Shown here piece after piece: positions 1 through 7,869 of a DNA stretch of 11,466 bases. Every line of letters starts with the position of its first letter. Within the stretch, counting starts at the first letter, position 1. A program made the position numbers and the translations under genes. The stretch covers positions 1-11,466 of the forward strand of contig BBBN01000030.1 in assembly GCA_001311585.1 (NCBI GenBank). Reading direction: 5' to 3'. The notes beneath the pieces were generated by a model that did no database searches, was not told the origin of the DNA, and saw nothing but the letters and a program-made list of their open reading frames with translations. This stretch comes from Thermus sp. JCM 17653 (GTDB lineage: Bacteria > Deinococcota > Deinococci > Deinococcales > Thermaceae).

Positions 1-2
1 CC

Positions 3-221
3 CGCAACGGCCTCTTGGCGGCTTTGGGGGCGGGGTTTCCGGTCTTGGTGACCCCGGGCCTGTACACCTCGGGCCAGGACTTCTCCCAGGCCCAGGCGGT
101 GCTGAGCCACCTGGGAGATGAGGGGAACCCCGGGCTGGTCTTGCGGGGTCCCAGGGAGGGGGAACGGGTGATGGCGGACCTGGGTTATTTGGAGGAGGTG
201 CGGGGATGGTGGAGCACCTGA
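3..221 (+). CDS. cbbY: CbbY-like HAD phosphatase, C-terminal fragment (5' end outside window)
   Basis: The frame is open from the first bases of the window to TGA at 219-221, so this is the last 72 or so residues of a longer protein. The fragment begins RNGLLAALGAGFPVLVTPG, followed by YTSGQDFSQAQAVLSHLGD. This matches the end of the HAD-superfamily CbbY group, where an acidic motif before 'NGL' and a '(D)F..A..VL..LG' segment precede the C-terminus. CbbY dephosphorylates xylulose-1,5-bisphosphate, an inhibitory by-product of RuBisCO, and the nearby RuBisCO operon fits that role. The HAD nucleophile and cap domain lie outside the window, so substrate specificity cannot be judged; another sugar-phosphate HAD enzyme is the main alternative. 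Its stop overlaps the next start by 16 bases, which implies translational coupling. Confidence 0.72.
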   Translation, partial: RNGLLAALGAGFPVLVTPGLYTSGQDFSQAQAVLSHLGDEGNPGLVLRGPREGERVMADLGYLEEVRGWWST

Positions 222-518
222 TCGTGTTCAACGCCGAGGCCTCGAGGGAGGAGGTCTTGCGCATGGCCGAGGAGGCCAAGGAGGTCCTGCTTCGCATTCC
301 CGGGGTGGTAGGGCTCCGCTTTGGGGAGGCCCTTTTACCGGGGGTTCGCTACCGCTACTTCATCTCCGTCCTTTTTTTCCGGGCCCGAGGTGGTGGAACG
401 CTACCGGGACCACCCCCTGCACGTGGAGTTCGCCGACCGGGTCTTCCGCCCCATGGCCAAGGACCGCCTCACCACCGATTACCGGCTGCTTCTGGAGGTG
501 CCCCCGTGTGGGAGCTAG
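206..518 (+). CDS. Dabb (stress-responsive A/B barrel) domain protein, one frameshift
   Basis: ATG at 206 follows a strong site, GGAGGAGGTG at 191-200. The protein starts MVEHLIVFNAEASREEV and runs in one frame to the seven-T run at 372-378. Removing one T there restores ISVLFSGPEVVERYRDHPLH, with the HP-H-x-x-F pattern typical of Dabb dimeric alpha+beta barrel domains. The corrected length is about 103 residues, the usual size for a single-domain Dabb protein, ending at TAG 516-518. Known Dabb proteins range from stress proteins of unknown function to small-molecule-binding or cyclase-like enzymes, so no substrate can be assigned. No signal peptide or membrane segment is visible. The gene overlaps the upstream phosphatase and the downstream small protein, so all are probably cotranscribed. 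The T-run shift is probably a sequencing error. Confidence 0.7.
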
Positions 519-777
519 CCTACCGGGAGGCGGAGGCCAAGGCCGTCCGGGTGTTGGCGGACGGGATGGGGGAGGGCCTGGTCCTTCTCGGGGAAGGGGG
601 GTACTACGCCCTCTACTACTTCTTCCCCCTCTACGGCCGGAAGGCCCCCGACCCCGAGGAAACCCCCGACTGGGTGGAGGGTCCCCGGGAGGCACCGGAG
701 GCTTCCGCGCCCCCTACGACCAGGCCCGCTGGCTGGAAGAACACGGCTACGCTCTTTTCGTTAACGAGTCCAAGTAG
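506..777 (+). CDS. Small protein of unknown family, first of a tandem paralogous pair (frameshifted)
   Basis: I do not recognise the family. The likely start is GTG at 506, inside the end of the Dabb gene, with GGAGGTG at 494-500 as its ribosome site. The protein begins MWELAYREAEAKAVRVLADG, contains YYALYYFF, then PDWVEGPRE. One base is missing near 690-694; the adjacent frame continues FRAPYDQARWLEEHGYALFV to TAG at 775-777. The corrected length is about 90 residues. It is clearly paralogous to the gene starting at 788: both share an AKA..V.VL.DG.G helix, a G.Y.LYYF strand, an aromatic P.W.EGP segment and a C-terminal LEEHG helix, about two fifths identical by eye. No signal peptide or membrane helix is seen. 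The alpha/beta/alpha pattern suggests a small soluble domain; function unknown. Confidence 0.65.
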
Positions 778-787
778 GAGGTGAGGC

Positions 788-1057
788 ATGGAGTACGACG
801 AGCTTCCCTACGAAAAGGCCAAGGCCATGGCGGTGAAGGTACTGGAGGACGGTTACGGGGACGCGGTGGTCTTGAAGGACGAGCGGGGCCTTTACGTCCT
901 TTACTACTTCTACGGGTTCCAGGCCCCGCCGCCCACCGCCCTGCCCCACTGGATGGAGGGCCCCAAGGCTTCCTTGGAGGAGGTGCGCTCTCCCTACGAG
1001 GCGAAGCGCTTTTTGGAGGAGCACGGGGAGCCCGACTACCTCAACGATGTAGACTAA
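788..1057 (+). CDS. Small protein of unknown family, second of the tandem paralogous pair
   Basis: This is an intact 89-residue frame from ATG 788 to TAA 1055-1057, preceded by AGGAGGTGAGGC at 776-787, an almost ideal ribosome site. It starts MEYDELPYEKAKAMAVKVLE and contains LYVLYYFYGF, PHWMEGP and AKRFLEEHGEPDYL. It gives the unshifted template for the copy at 506-777, which shows that the shift in that copy breaks an otherwise conserved domain. The first copy has two extra residues in the loop after LYYF. Acidic and basic residues are mixed and no membrane segment or cysteine cluster is present. Only 10 bases separate the two genes, and the next gene starts 4 bases after this one, so the group is transcribed as a unit. 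Function is not known and I propose none. Confidence 0.75.
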   Translation: MEYDELPYEKAKAMAVKVLEDGYGDAVVLKDERGLYVLYYFYGFQAPPPTALPHWMEGPKASLEEVRSPYEAKRFLEEHGEPDYLNDVD

Positions 1058-1061
1058 GGGG

Positions 1062-1502
1062 GTGAAGCGGGACGCCTTCCGCATCCTCCAGGGCACCGAG
1101 ACCGCCATCTACCTCTTTGCGGGATTCCTCATCGCCGCCGGGGCGGCGGTCCTCCTCCTTACCTCCTTGGTGGAAGGAGTCCACCACCTCCTGCAGGGGG
1201 ACTACGGGGAGGTGGCCTTGCGGCTCCTGGACCGGGTGCTTTTGGCCTTGATGCTGGCGGAGATCCTCTACACCCTGCTCCGCTTCGCCAAGGAGGGGAG
1301 CCTCGAGGCCACCCCCTTCCTCATCATCGGCATCATCGCCGCCATAAGGCGGGTCCTGGTCCTCACCGCCGAGGCGGTGGAGAAGTTTGACCTGGCGGAC
1401 CCCGCCTTCATGGCGGTCCTGGCGGAACTGGGGCTTCTTTCCCTCATGGTGGTGGCCTTCGCCCTGGCCATCCGCCTGGTCAGGTCCGGAGAAGGGCAAT
1501 GA
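1062..1502 (+). CDS. PsiE-family (phosphate-starvation-inducible E) integral membrane protein
   Basis: This is an intact 146-residue frame starting at GTG 1062, four bases after the previous stop, with TGA at 1500-1502. It is very hydrophobic, with four predicted membrane helices near residues 14-36, 52-75, 84-102 and 115-141. Charged loops include EGVHHLLQGDYGE and AEAVEKFDLADPA. The segment FLIIGIIAAIRRVLVLTAEAV is characteristic of the PsiE family (four-helix inner-membrane proteins). E. coli PsiE is induced by phosphate starvation, but its biochemical role is unknown and the name should not be taken as function. It is the last gene of the upstream cluster. Its final 23 bases overlap the 3' end of the convergent regulator gene, so the two transcripts must run into each other. 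The start has only a weak G-rich ribosome site and probably depends on coupling. Confidence 0.7.
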   Translation: MKRDAFRILQGTETAIYLFAGFLIAAGAAVLLLTSLVEGVHHLLQGDYGEVALRLLDRVLLALMLAEILYTLLRFAKEGSLEATPFLIIGIIAAIRRVLVLTAEAVEKFDLADPAFMAVLAELGLLSLMVVAFALAIRLVRSGEGQ

Positions 1503-2384
1503 GGGCTTGGGCCGCCGGGTTGGCCACCCGCTTGGGGTGGACCAGCCAGAAATAGCGGCGGATCTCCCCCACCGGTGGGGCCAGGCGCAGGGCCTTGAGG
1601 TTCCCCACCTTCAGGTTGGGCTGGACCACCACCCGGCTCACGATGCCCACCCCGGCCCCCGCCAGCACCAGGCGCTTGGTGACCTCGTTGTTGTCGGTGT
1701 AGAAGGTGGGGCTGAGCTCCAGGTTGGCCTGCTCAAAGGCCCGCTCCAGGGCCCGCCAGGTCATGGAGCCCGGCTTGCGCACCACCAGGGTTTCCCGCAG
1801 GAGCCAATCGGGAGGCACCTCCTCCCGGCCGGCCCAGGGTGGTCCGGGGGGACGATGAGCACCAGCTCGTCCTCGTAGAAGAGGTGGCGCTCGTAGCCCT
1901 CCCAGCGCTCCACCCCCTCCACGATGGCCAGTTCCAGCTCCCCCATGAGCAGGCGCTCCGCCAGCCGCTCCGAGCTCCCGCTTTCCAAGTGGACCCGCAC
2001 CCCGGGGTGGGCCTCGTGGAACTTCTTCAGGAGGAAGGGGACCACGTAGGTGGCCATGGTGGTGGAGGCCCCCAGGGTGATCTCCCCCATCTCCAGCCGG
2101 CCCATGGCCTGGGAGACCCGCTGGAACTCCTCCAGGGCCTGCACCACCCGCCGGGCCTCGGGGAGGAGGGCTTCCCCTACCCGGGTGAGGACCAGGTGCC
2201 GCCCCTGCCGCTCAAAGAGGGGGTGGCCCACCTGTTCCTCGAGGGCCCTGAGGTACTGGCTCACCGCCGGTTGGGTGATGCCCAGGGCCAGGGCGGCCCG
2301 GCCCACCCCTCCTTCCTCCACCACGGTGACGAACACCCTTAAGGCGGCGGGGTTGGGGAGCTTAGCGTTTTTAGATATCAGCAT
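1480..2384 (-). CDS. cbbR: LysR-family transcriptional regulator, probable CbbR (one frameshift)
   Basis: Read on the minus strand from ATG at 2382-2384, the protein has an N-terminal winged helix-turn-helix: residues 12-70 include FVTVVEEGG, LGITQPAVSQYLRALEEQVG and PLFER. An effector-binding domain follows with ITLGASTTMATYVVPFLLKKF, typical of LysR regulators. One base is missing near 1836-1840. Restoring it gives VPPDHPWAGREEVPPDWLL, then LVLAGAGVGIVSR, ending at the stop at 1480-1482. The corrected length is about 301 residues, normal for the family. Its position divergent from glpX-cbbL is the classic arrangement for CbbR, which activates the Calvin operon in response to metabolites such as RuBP or NADPH; the effector here is unknown. 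No ribosome site precedes the ATG, and the promoter spacing suggests a leaderless message. The other LysR subfamilies cannot be fully excluded. Confidence 0.88.
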
Positions 2385-2395
2385 GGACTTATGCT
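2380..2395. promoter_or_regulatory. Inverted repeat AGCAT-N6-ATGCT, candidate CbbR operator
   Basis: A perfect 5-bp dyad with a 6-bp spacer straddles the cbbR start codon and its -10 region. LysR regulators bind short interrupted dyads with a T-N11-A core beside their own divergent promoter, and T2384-N11-A2396 fits that spacing. Being over the regulator's own start suggests autorepression. The site is assigned from symmetry and position only. Confidence 0.4.
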
Positions 2396-2419
2396 ATGAG
2401 GAAAAACATATGATTGCAA
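2391..2419 (-). promoter_or_regulatory. Candidate cbbR promoter (TTGCAA-N17-TAGCAT)
   Basis: On the minus strand TTGCAA (2419-2414) is followed after exactly 17 bases by TAGCAT (2396-2391). Each hexamer matches four of six bases of the sigma-70-type consensus. Initiation about 7 bases downstream would fall on the cbbR ATG itself, giving a leaderless transcript, a common arrangement in Thermus. The stretch is strikingly AT-rich against its GC-rich surroundings. Confidence 0.5.
2409..2414 (+). promoter_or_regulatory. Candidate -10 element (TATGAT) for the glpX-cbb operon
   Basis: TATGAT matches five of six -10 consensus bases and lies 34 bases before the glpX start. The best upstream hexamer, TGGACT at 2384-2389, is 19 bases away and poor, as expected for an activator-dependent promoter. 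It interleaves with the cbbR promoter on the other strand and with the 8-bp palindrome ATTGCAAT at 2413-2420. Confidence 0.4.
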
Positions 2420-2448
2420 TAATAAATCGCCCCCCCTAAGGTAAGCCC

Positions 2449-3435
2449 ATGGCTATGCCTACCCGCAACCTGGGCCTGGACCTCATGCGGGCCACCGAAG
2501 CCGCCGCCTTGGCCTCGGCCCGCTTTGTGGGCCGGGGGGACAAGGAGGGGGGGGACCGGGCGGCGGTGGAGGCCATGCGCCTCCTCCTGAACAGCCTGGA
2601 CTTCCGCGGCCGGGTGGTCATCGGCGAGGGAGAAAAGGACCAGGCCCCCATGCTCTACAACGGGGAGGTCCTGGGCCAGGGGGAGGGCCCCCTTTGGGAC
2701 CTGGCCGTGGACCCCGTGGAGGGAACGCGGCTTCTCGCCCTGGGGCGCTATGGGGCCATCAGCGTCATCGCCGCCGCCCCCGAGGGCGCCCTCTTCAACC
2801 CCGGCCCCGGCTTTTACGCCGCCAAGCTGGTGGTGGGCCCGGAGGCCCGGGAGGCCGTGGACCTCCGGGCCTCGGTGGCCGACAACCTCAAGGAGATCGC
2901 CCGCGCCCTCAAGAAGGAGGTGCGGGAGCTCACGGTGTTTGTCCTGGACAAGCCCCGGCACGCCCGGCTCATAGAGGAGATCCGCCTGGCGGGGGCCCGC
3001 ATCAGCCTCCAAACCGATGGGGATGTGGCCGGGGCCTTGGCCGCCGTGCTCCCGGACACGGGCGTAGACGTCCTCATGGGCACCGGGGGCACCCCGGAGG
3101 GGTGATCGCCGCCGTGGCGGTCAAGGCCCTGGGGGGCGGCATGCAGATGCGCCTGGGACCCCCAGAGCGAGGAGGAGCGCTGGAACCTGGTCCATGCGGG
3201 CTTTGACCTGGAGAAGGTTTACACCCTGGAAGAGCTCTGCCGGGCCGAGGACACCCACTTCGCCGCCACCGGCATCACCGACGGGCCCTTCCTCAAGGGG
3301 GTGCGTTACGGGGAAAGGTGGGCCTGGACGGAGAGCCTGGTCATCCGCGGGGCCACCCGCACCCTGCGCAAGGTGGAGGCCCGGCACCAGCTGGGAAAGC
3401 TTCGGGGCATCAGCCGTGGCCTATTAGGGAGGTAG
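2449..3435 (+). CDS. glpX: Class II fructose-1,6-bisphosphatase (GlpX type), two frameshifts
   Basis: The enzyme hydrolyses fructose-1,6-bisphosphate and, in many autotrophs, also sedoheptulose-1,7-bisphosphate, regenerating RuBP. ATG 2449 follows AAGGT at 2438-2442. The N-terminal part shows the metal-site motifs GDKEGGDRAAVEAM (about 30-43), VVIGEGEKDQAPML (56-69) and LAVDPVEGTRL (85-95), hallmarks of GlpX. GTGGTPEG is interrupted by a missing G near 3098-3102; the next frame continues VIAAVAVKALGGGMQMRL. An extra G near 3155-3157 shifts it again, after which PQSEEERWNLVHAGFDLEKV and the diagnostic AATGITDGPFLKGVRYGERW follow to TAG 3433-3435. The two changes cancel, giving about 328 residues, normal for the family. 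It is the first gene of the operon, three bases before cbbL, and probably serves as the bifunctional F/SBPase because no separate SBPase is present. Confidence 0.93.
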
Positions 3436-4871
<1,436 letters not shown>

Positions 4872-4883
4872 AGGAGGTAAGCC

Positions 4884-5311
4884 ATGAGGATCACCCAAGG
4901 GACCTTTTCCTACCTGCCGGACCTCACCGACGAGGAGATCGAGGCCCAGATCCGCTACATCATCCAAAACGCTGGGCGGTGTCCATTGAGTACACCGACG
5001 ACCCCAGCCCCTACAACGTCTACTGGAACATGTGGGGCCTGCCCATGTTTGACCTGGAGGACCCCGCCCCGGCCATGTACGAGTTCCGGAAGTGCCGGGA
5101 GGCCTTTCCCAACCACTACATCAAGGTGAACGGCTACGATCCCTCCCCCATGTGGCAGGCCCAGCGGGTCTCCTTCATCGCCCACAGGCCCAAGGAAGAG
5201 CCCGGCTTCCGCCTCCACCGTACCCTCTACAGCGACGGGAGGCGGCTTAAGTACACCCTCGAGGCCTACGCCACCCAAAGGCCAGCGGGGGAGCGGTACC
5301 GGGAGGAGTAG
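4884..5311 (+). CDS. cbbS: Red-type RuBisCO small subunit (one frameshift)
   Basis: This small subunit caps the large-subunit octamer of the L8S8 holoenzyme. ATG 4884 is preceded by AAAGGAGGTAAGCC, and only 12 bases separate it from the cbbL stop. It starts [20 protein letters not shown]; one G is missing near 4970-4971. Restored, it reads [20 protein letters not shown], then [13 protein letters not shown] and [16 protein letters not shown]. The C-terminal part [20 protein letters not shown] plus [12 protein letters not shown] is the extension that red-type small subunits use to form a beta-hairpin barrel at the solvent channel, absent from green-type subunits. The corrected length is about 142 residues, typical of the red type. 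TAG lies at 5309-5311. This C-terminal extension independently supports the Form IC/ID assignment. Confidence 0.95.
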
Positions 5312-5316
5312 GAGGG

Positions 5317-5338
5317 GGGGCCGGGTAGCCCCGGCCTT
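5317..5338 (+). terminator. GC-rich hairpin between cbbS and cbbX
   Basis: GGCCGGG at 5319-5325 and CCCGGCC at 5330-5336 form a perfect 7-bp stem with loop TAGC, extendable by two G-U pairs to 5317/5338. It starts 5 bases after the cbbS stop and ends before the cbbX ribosome site. There is no T-run, so it may be a partial terminator or an mRNA-stabilising or processing element that makes RuBisCO more abundant than its activase. Confidence 0.5.
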
Positions 5339-5353
5339 CCCGGGAGGAGCGCC

Positions 5354-6241
5354 ATGGAGAACCCCCATCAAGGCCTGGCGGTGGTCAAGAGCCCAGAGAT
5401 AGAGGCCGTCTTGGAGCAGCTGGACCAGGAGCTGGTGGGCCTTAGGCCCGTCAAGCGGCGGATCCGGGAGATCGCCGCCTACCTCTCCGTGGACCGCCTG
5501 CGTCGGGAGCTGGGGCTTACCGCCGACCGGCCCACCCTGCACATGGCCTTCGTGGGCCCCCCGGGCACGGGGAAGACCACGGTGGCCCTACGCATGGCCA
5601 CCATCCTCCACAGGTTGGGCTACATCCGCCGGGACCACCTGGTGGTGGCCAGCCGGGACGACCTGGTGGGCCAGTACATCGGCCACACCGCCCCCAAGAC
5701 CAAGGAGGTGCTGAAGCGGGCCATGGGGGGCGTGCTCTTCATCGACGAGGCCTACAGCCTCTACCGGGCGGAGAACGAGCGGGACTACGGCCAGGAGACC
5801 CTGGAGATCCTCCTCCAGGTCATGGAGAACCAGCGGGAGGACCTGGTGGTGATCCTGGCGGGCTACAAGGACCGCATGGAGGAGTTCTTCGCCCTAAACC
5901 CCGGCATGCGCTCCCGCATCGCCCACCACATAGAGTTCCCCCCTTACACCTTGGAGGAGCTTTTCCTCATCGGTAGGATGATGCTGGAGCGCCAAGGGTA
6001 CCGCTTTAGCCCGGAGGCGGAGAAGGCCTTCAGGGAATATCTAGAACGGCGGATGCGCTTGCCCAACTTCGCCTACGCCCGGAGCGTCCGCAACGCCCTG
6101 GACCGTTTCAAGCTGCGCCAGGCCTACCGCCTTTACCAGAAGGCGGGGCCTGTGACCCCCGAGGAGCTCATGAGGATAGAGGCGGAGGACATTTACCAGA
6201 GTTCGGTCTTCCACGGGAAGGAGGAGGAGCATGCCCCATAG
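5354..6241 (+). CDS. cbbX: CbbX, red-type RuBisCO activase (AAA+ ATPase)
   Basis: This is an intact 295-residue frame from ATG 5354, preceded by GGGAGGAGCGCC. CbbX hexamers use ATP to release inhibitory sugar phosphates from red-type RuBisCO by pulling on the large-subunit C-terminus, and are themselves stimulated by RuBP. AAA+ features are clear: Walker A GPPGTGKT (68-75), pore-loop segment YIGHTAPKT (108-116), Walker [12 protein letters not shown] (127-137), sensor-1 region [10 protein letters not shown] (169-178), arginine-finger region [14 protein letters not shown] (182-195), and sensor-2 region [15 protein letters not shown]. It lies directly after the RuBisCO genes, as in proteobacterial and red-algal clusters. 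One of the few genes here with no indel; its end overlaps the prk start by 11 bases. SpoVK-like AAA proteins are related but would not sit in this position. Confidence 0.95.
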   Translation: MENPHQGLAVVKSPEIEAVLEQLDQELVGLRPVKRRIREIAAYLSVDRLRRELGLTADRPTLHMAFVGPPGTGKTTVALRMATILHRLGYIRRDHLVVASRDDLVGQYIGHTAPKTKEVLKRAMGGVLFIDEAYSLYRAENERDYGQETLEILLQVMENQREDLVVILAGYKDRMEEFFALNPGMRSRIAHHIEFPPYTLEELFLIGRMMLERQGYRFSPEAEKAFREYLERRMRLPNFAYARSVRNALDRFKLRQAYRLYQKAGPVTPEELMRIEAEDIYQSSVFHGKEEEHAP

Positions 6242-7194
6242 ACCCTTCATGCTCGGCATCGCCGGCGACTCGGGGGCGGGAAAGACCACCCTCTCCTCAG
6301 GGATCGCCCGCCTTTTGGGTGTGGAGCGGACCACGGGGATCTGCGTGGACGACTACCACAAGTACGACCGCAAGCAGCGCAAGGAGCTGGGCATCACCCC
6401 CTTGAACCCCGAGTGCAACTACATGGACATCATGGAGCAGCACGTGAGGCTTCTGGCCGAGGGGGAGCCCATCTTGAAGCCCGTGTACAACCACTCCACC
6501 GGCACCTTTGACCCCCCCGTGTACGTGCCGCGCCCAGGGCGGTGGAGGAGGGGGGAGGCTCATCCCCCGGGTGGTCATCCTGGAGGGCCTCCTCACCCTC
6601 TACTCCCCCGCCCTTAGGGGGCGCTACCACCTTACCGTCTACCTGGACCCCGAGGAGGAGCTGAGGCGGGAGTGGAAGGTGAAGCGGGACGTGGCCAAGC
6701 GGGGCTACACCCCGGAGGAGGTCTTGGCGGATATAGAGCGGCGCATGCCCGATTCCAAGGCCTTTATCTGGCCGCAAAAGGAGCACGCGGACATTGTGGT
6801 GCGCTTCTACCGCCCTTTGGGCTACGATCCGGAAAACCCCAGCACCCTGAACGTGCGCATCACCCTCAAGCACACCCTGCCCCGTCTGGACCTCTCCGAG
6901 GTCCTCCACTCGGCCTACGAGGACGAGGCCCTGATCCGCCTGGAGACCCGCCGGGAGGCCGACATCCTGGACATCACCGGCAACGTTACCCCGGAGCAGG
7001 CCCAGACCTTTGAGCGCATCATCTGGGAGCACCTGGGCCCCCATGCAGAGCACTTTGACCCCAGCTTGGTGGGCACCTTCTGGGACAAGGCGGGGCAGAG
7101 CTACCCCCTGGCCCTGACCCAGCTCATCATCGCCTATTACCTGGTTAAGATGCGGGAGCTGGCCATTGAGCGGGGACACCTGCGGGTGGCCTAG
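6231..7194 (+). CDS. prk: Phosphoribulokinase (frameshifted mid-gene)
   Basis: Phosphoribulokinase phosphorylates ribulose-5-phosphate to RuBP and, with RuBisCO, defines the Calvin cycle. ATG 6231 lies within the end of cbbX and follows AAGGAGGAGGAG. The N-terminal P-loop is [16 protein letters not shown] (about 9-24), followed by [31 protein letters not shown] and [17 protein letters not shown], typical of the PRK/uridine-kinase fold with PRK-specific spacing. Between about 6530 and 6556 the frame moves by a net two missing bases; restored, the segment reads about [19 protein letters not shown]. The rest includes [38 protein letters not shown] and a long C-terminal domain to TAG 7192-7194. 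The corrected length is about 321 residues, nearer plant/cyanobacterial-type PRK than the roughly 290-residue proteobacterial type. Uridine kinase is excluded by length and context. Confidence 0.92.
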
Positions 7195-7203
7195 GGGGAG
7201 AAG

Positions 7204-7869
7204 ATGAAGTTTGCGCCCTCCATCCTCACGGCAGACCTTGCCAGGCTCAAGGAGGCCATAGAGGAGGCCCAGGCGGCGGGGGTGGACTGGATCCACCTGG
7301 ACGTGATGGACGGCCTTTTCGTCCCCAACCTCACCTTCGGGCCGATCCTGGTGGAGGCGGTGCGGCGGGTCACCTCTTTGCCCCTGGACGTCCACCTCAT
7401 GATCGTGCAGCCGGAGCGCTACCTCGAGGACTTCGCCCAGGCGGGGGCGGACCACATCACCGTGCACTTTGAGGCCACCTACCACCCCCACCGGGCGGTG
7501 CAGAAGGTGAAGGAGCTGGGCAAGAAGGCGGGGCTCGCCGTGAACCCGGCCACGCCCCTGGAGGCCTTTGAGCCCCTCCTGCCCGAGCTGGACCTGGCCC
7601 TTCTCATGAGCGTGAACCCGGGGTTTGGGGGGCAGCGGTACATCCCCACCGCCACTCCCAGGCTCAGGCGCCTCAAGGAGATGCGGGACCGCCTGAACCC
7701 GGGTTGCCTGATCGAGGTGGATGGGGGCGTGAACCGAAAGACCGTGGCCGAGGTGTACCGGGCGGGGGCCGATGTGGTCGTGGCGGGCAGCGCCCTTTTT
7801 AACGACCGCCCGGTGGCGGAAAACCTAAAAGCGCTTAAGGAGGTCATCTATGCCCTTGGTGATCGGTAA
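7204..7869 (+). CDS. rpe: Ribulose-phosphate 3-epimerase
   Basis: This enzyme interconverts xylulose-5-phosphate and ribulose-5-phosphate, feeding Prk. It is an intact 221-residue TIM barrel from ATG 7204, preceded by GGGGAGAAG, nine bases after prk. Conserved motifs are present: FAPSILTADLARL at the N-terminus, HLDVMDGLFVPNLTFGP (31-47) with the metal-binding His and catalytic Asp, DVHLMI (62-67), GADHITVHFE (81-90), SVNPGFGGQ (136-144) and EVDGGVN (171-177) with the second catalytic Asp. The length equals that of standard Rpe. TAA falls at 7867-7869 inside the start of fba, a 20-base overlap that indicates coupled translation. The gene is free of indels. It could double as the cell's only epimerase for the pentose phosphate pathway, which cannot be judged from this window. 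Confidence 0.97.
   Translation: MKFAPSILTADLARLKEAIEEAQAAGVDWIHLDVMDGLFVPNLTFGPILVEAVRRVTSLPLDVHLMIVQPERYLEDFAQAGADHITVHFEATYHPHRAVQKVKELGKKAGLAVNPATPLEAFEPLLPELDLALLMSVNPGFGGQRYIPTATPRLRRLKEMRDRLNPGCLIEVDGGVNRKTVAEVYRAGADVVVAGSALFNDRPVAENLKALKEVIYALGDR

Noticed and set aside
6430..7491. Long open frame (353 codons) on the minus strand across prk and rpe.
   Set aside because: It mirrors highly conserved Prk and Rpe coding sequence on the plus strand, has low-complexity Gly/Val/Leu/His-rich composition, no ribosome site and no recognisable domain. Such antisense frames are common in GC-rich genomes.
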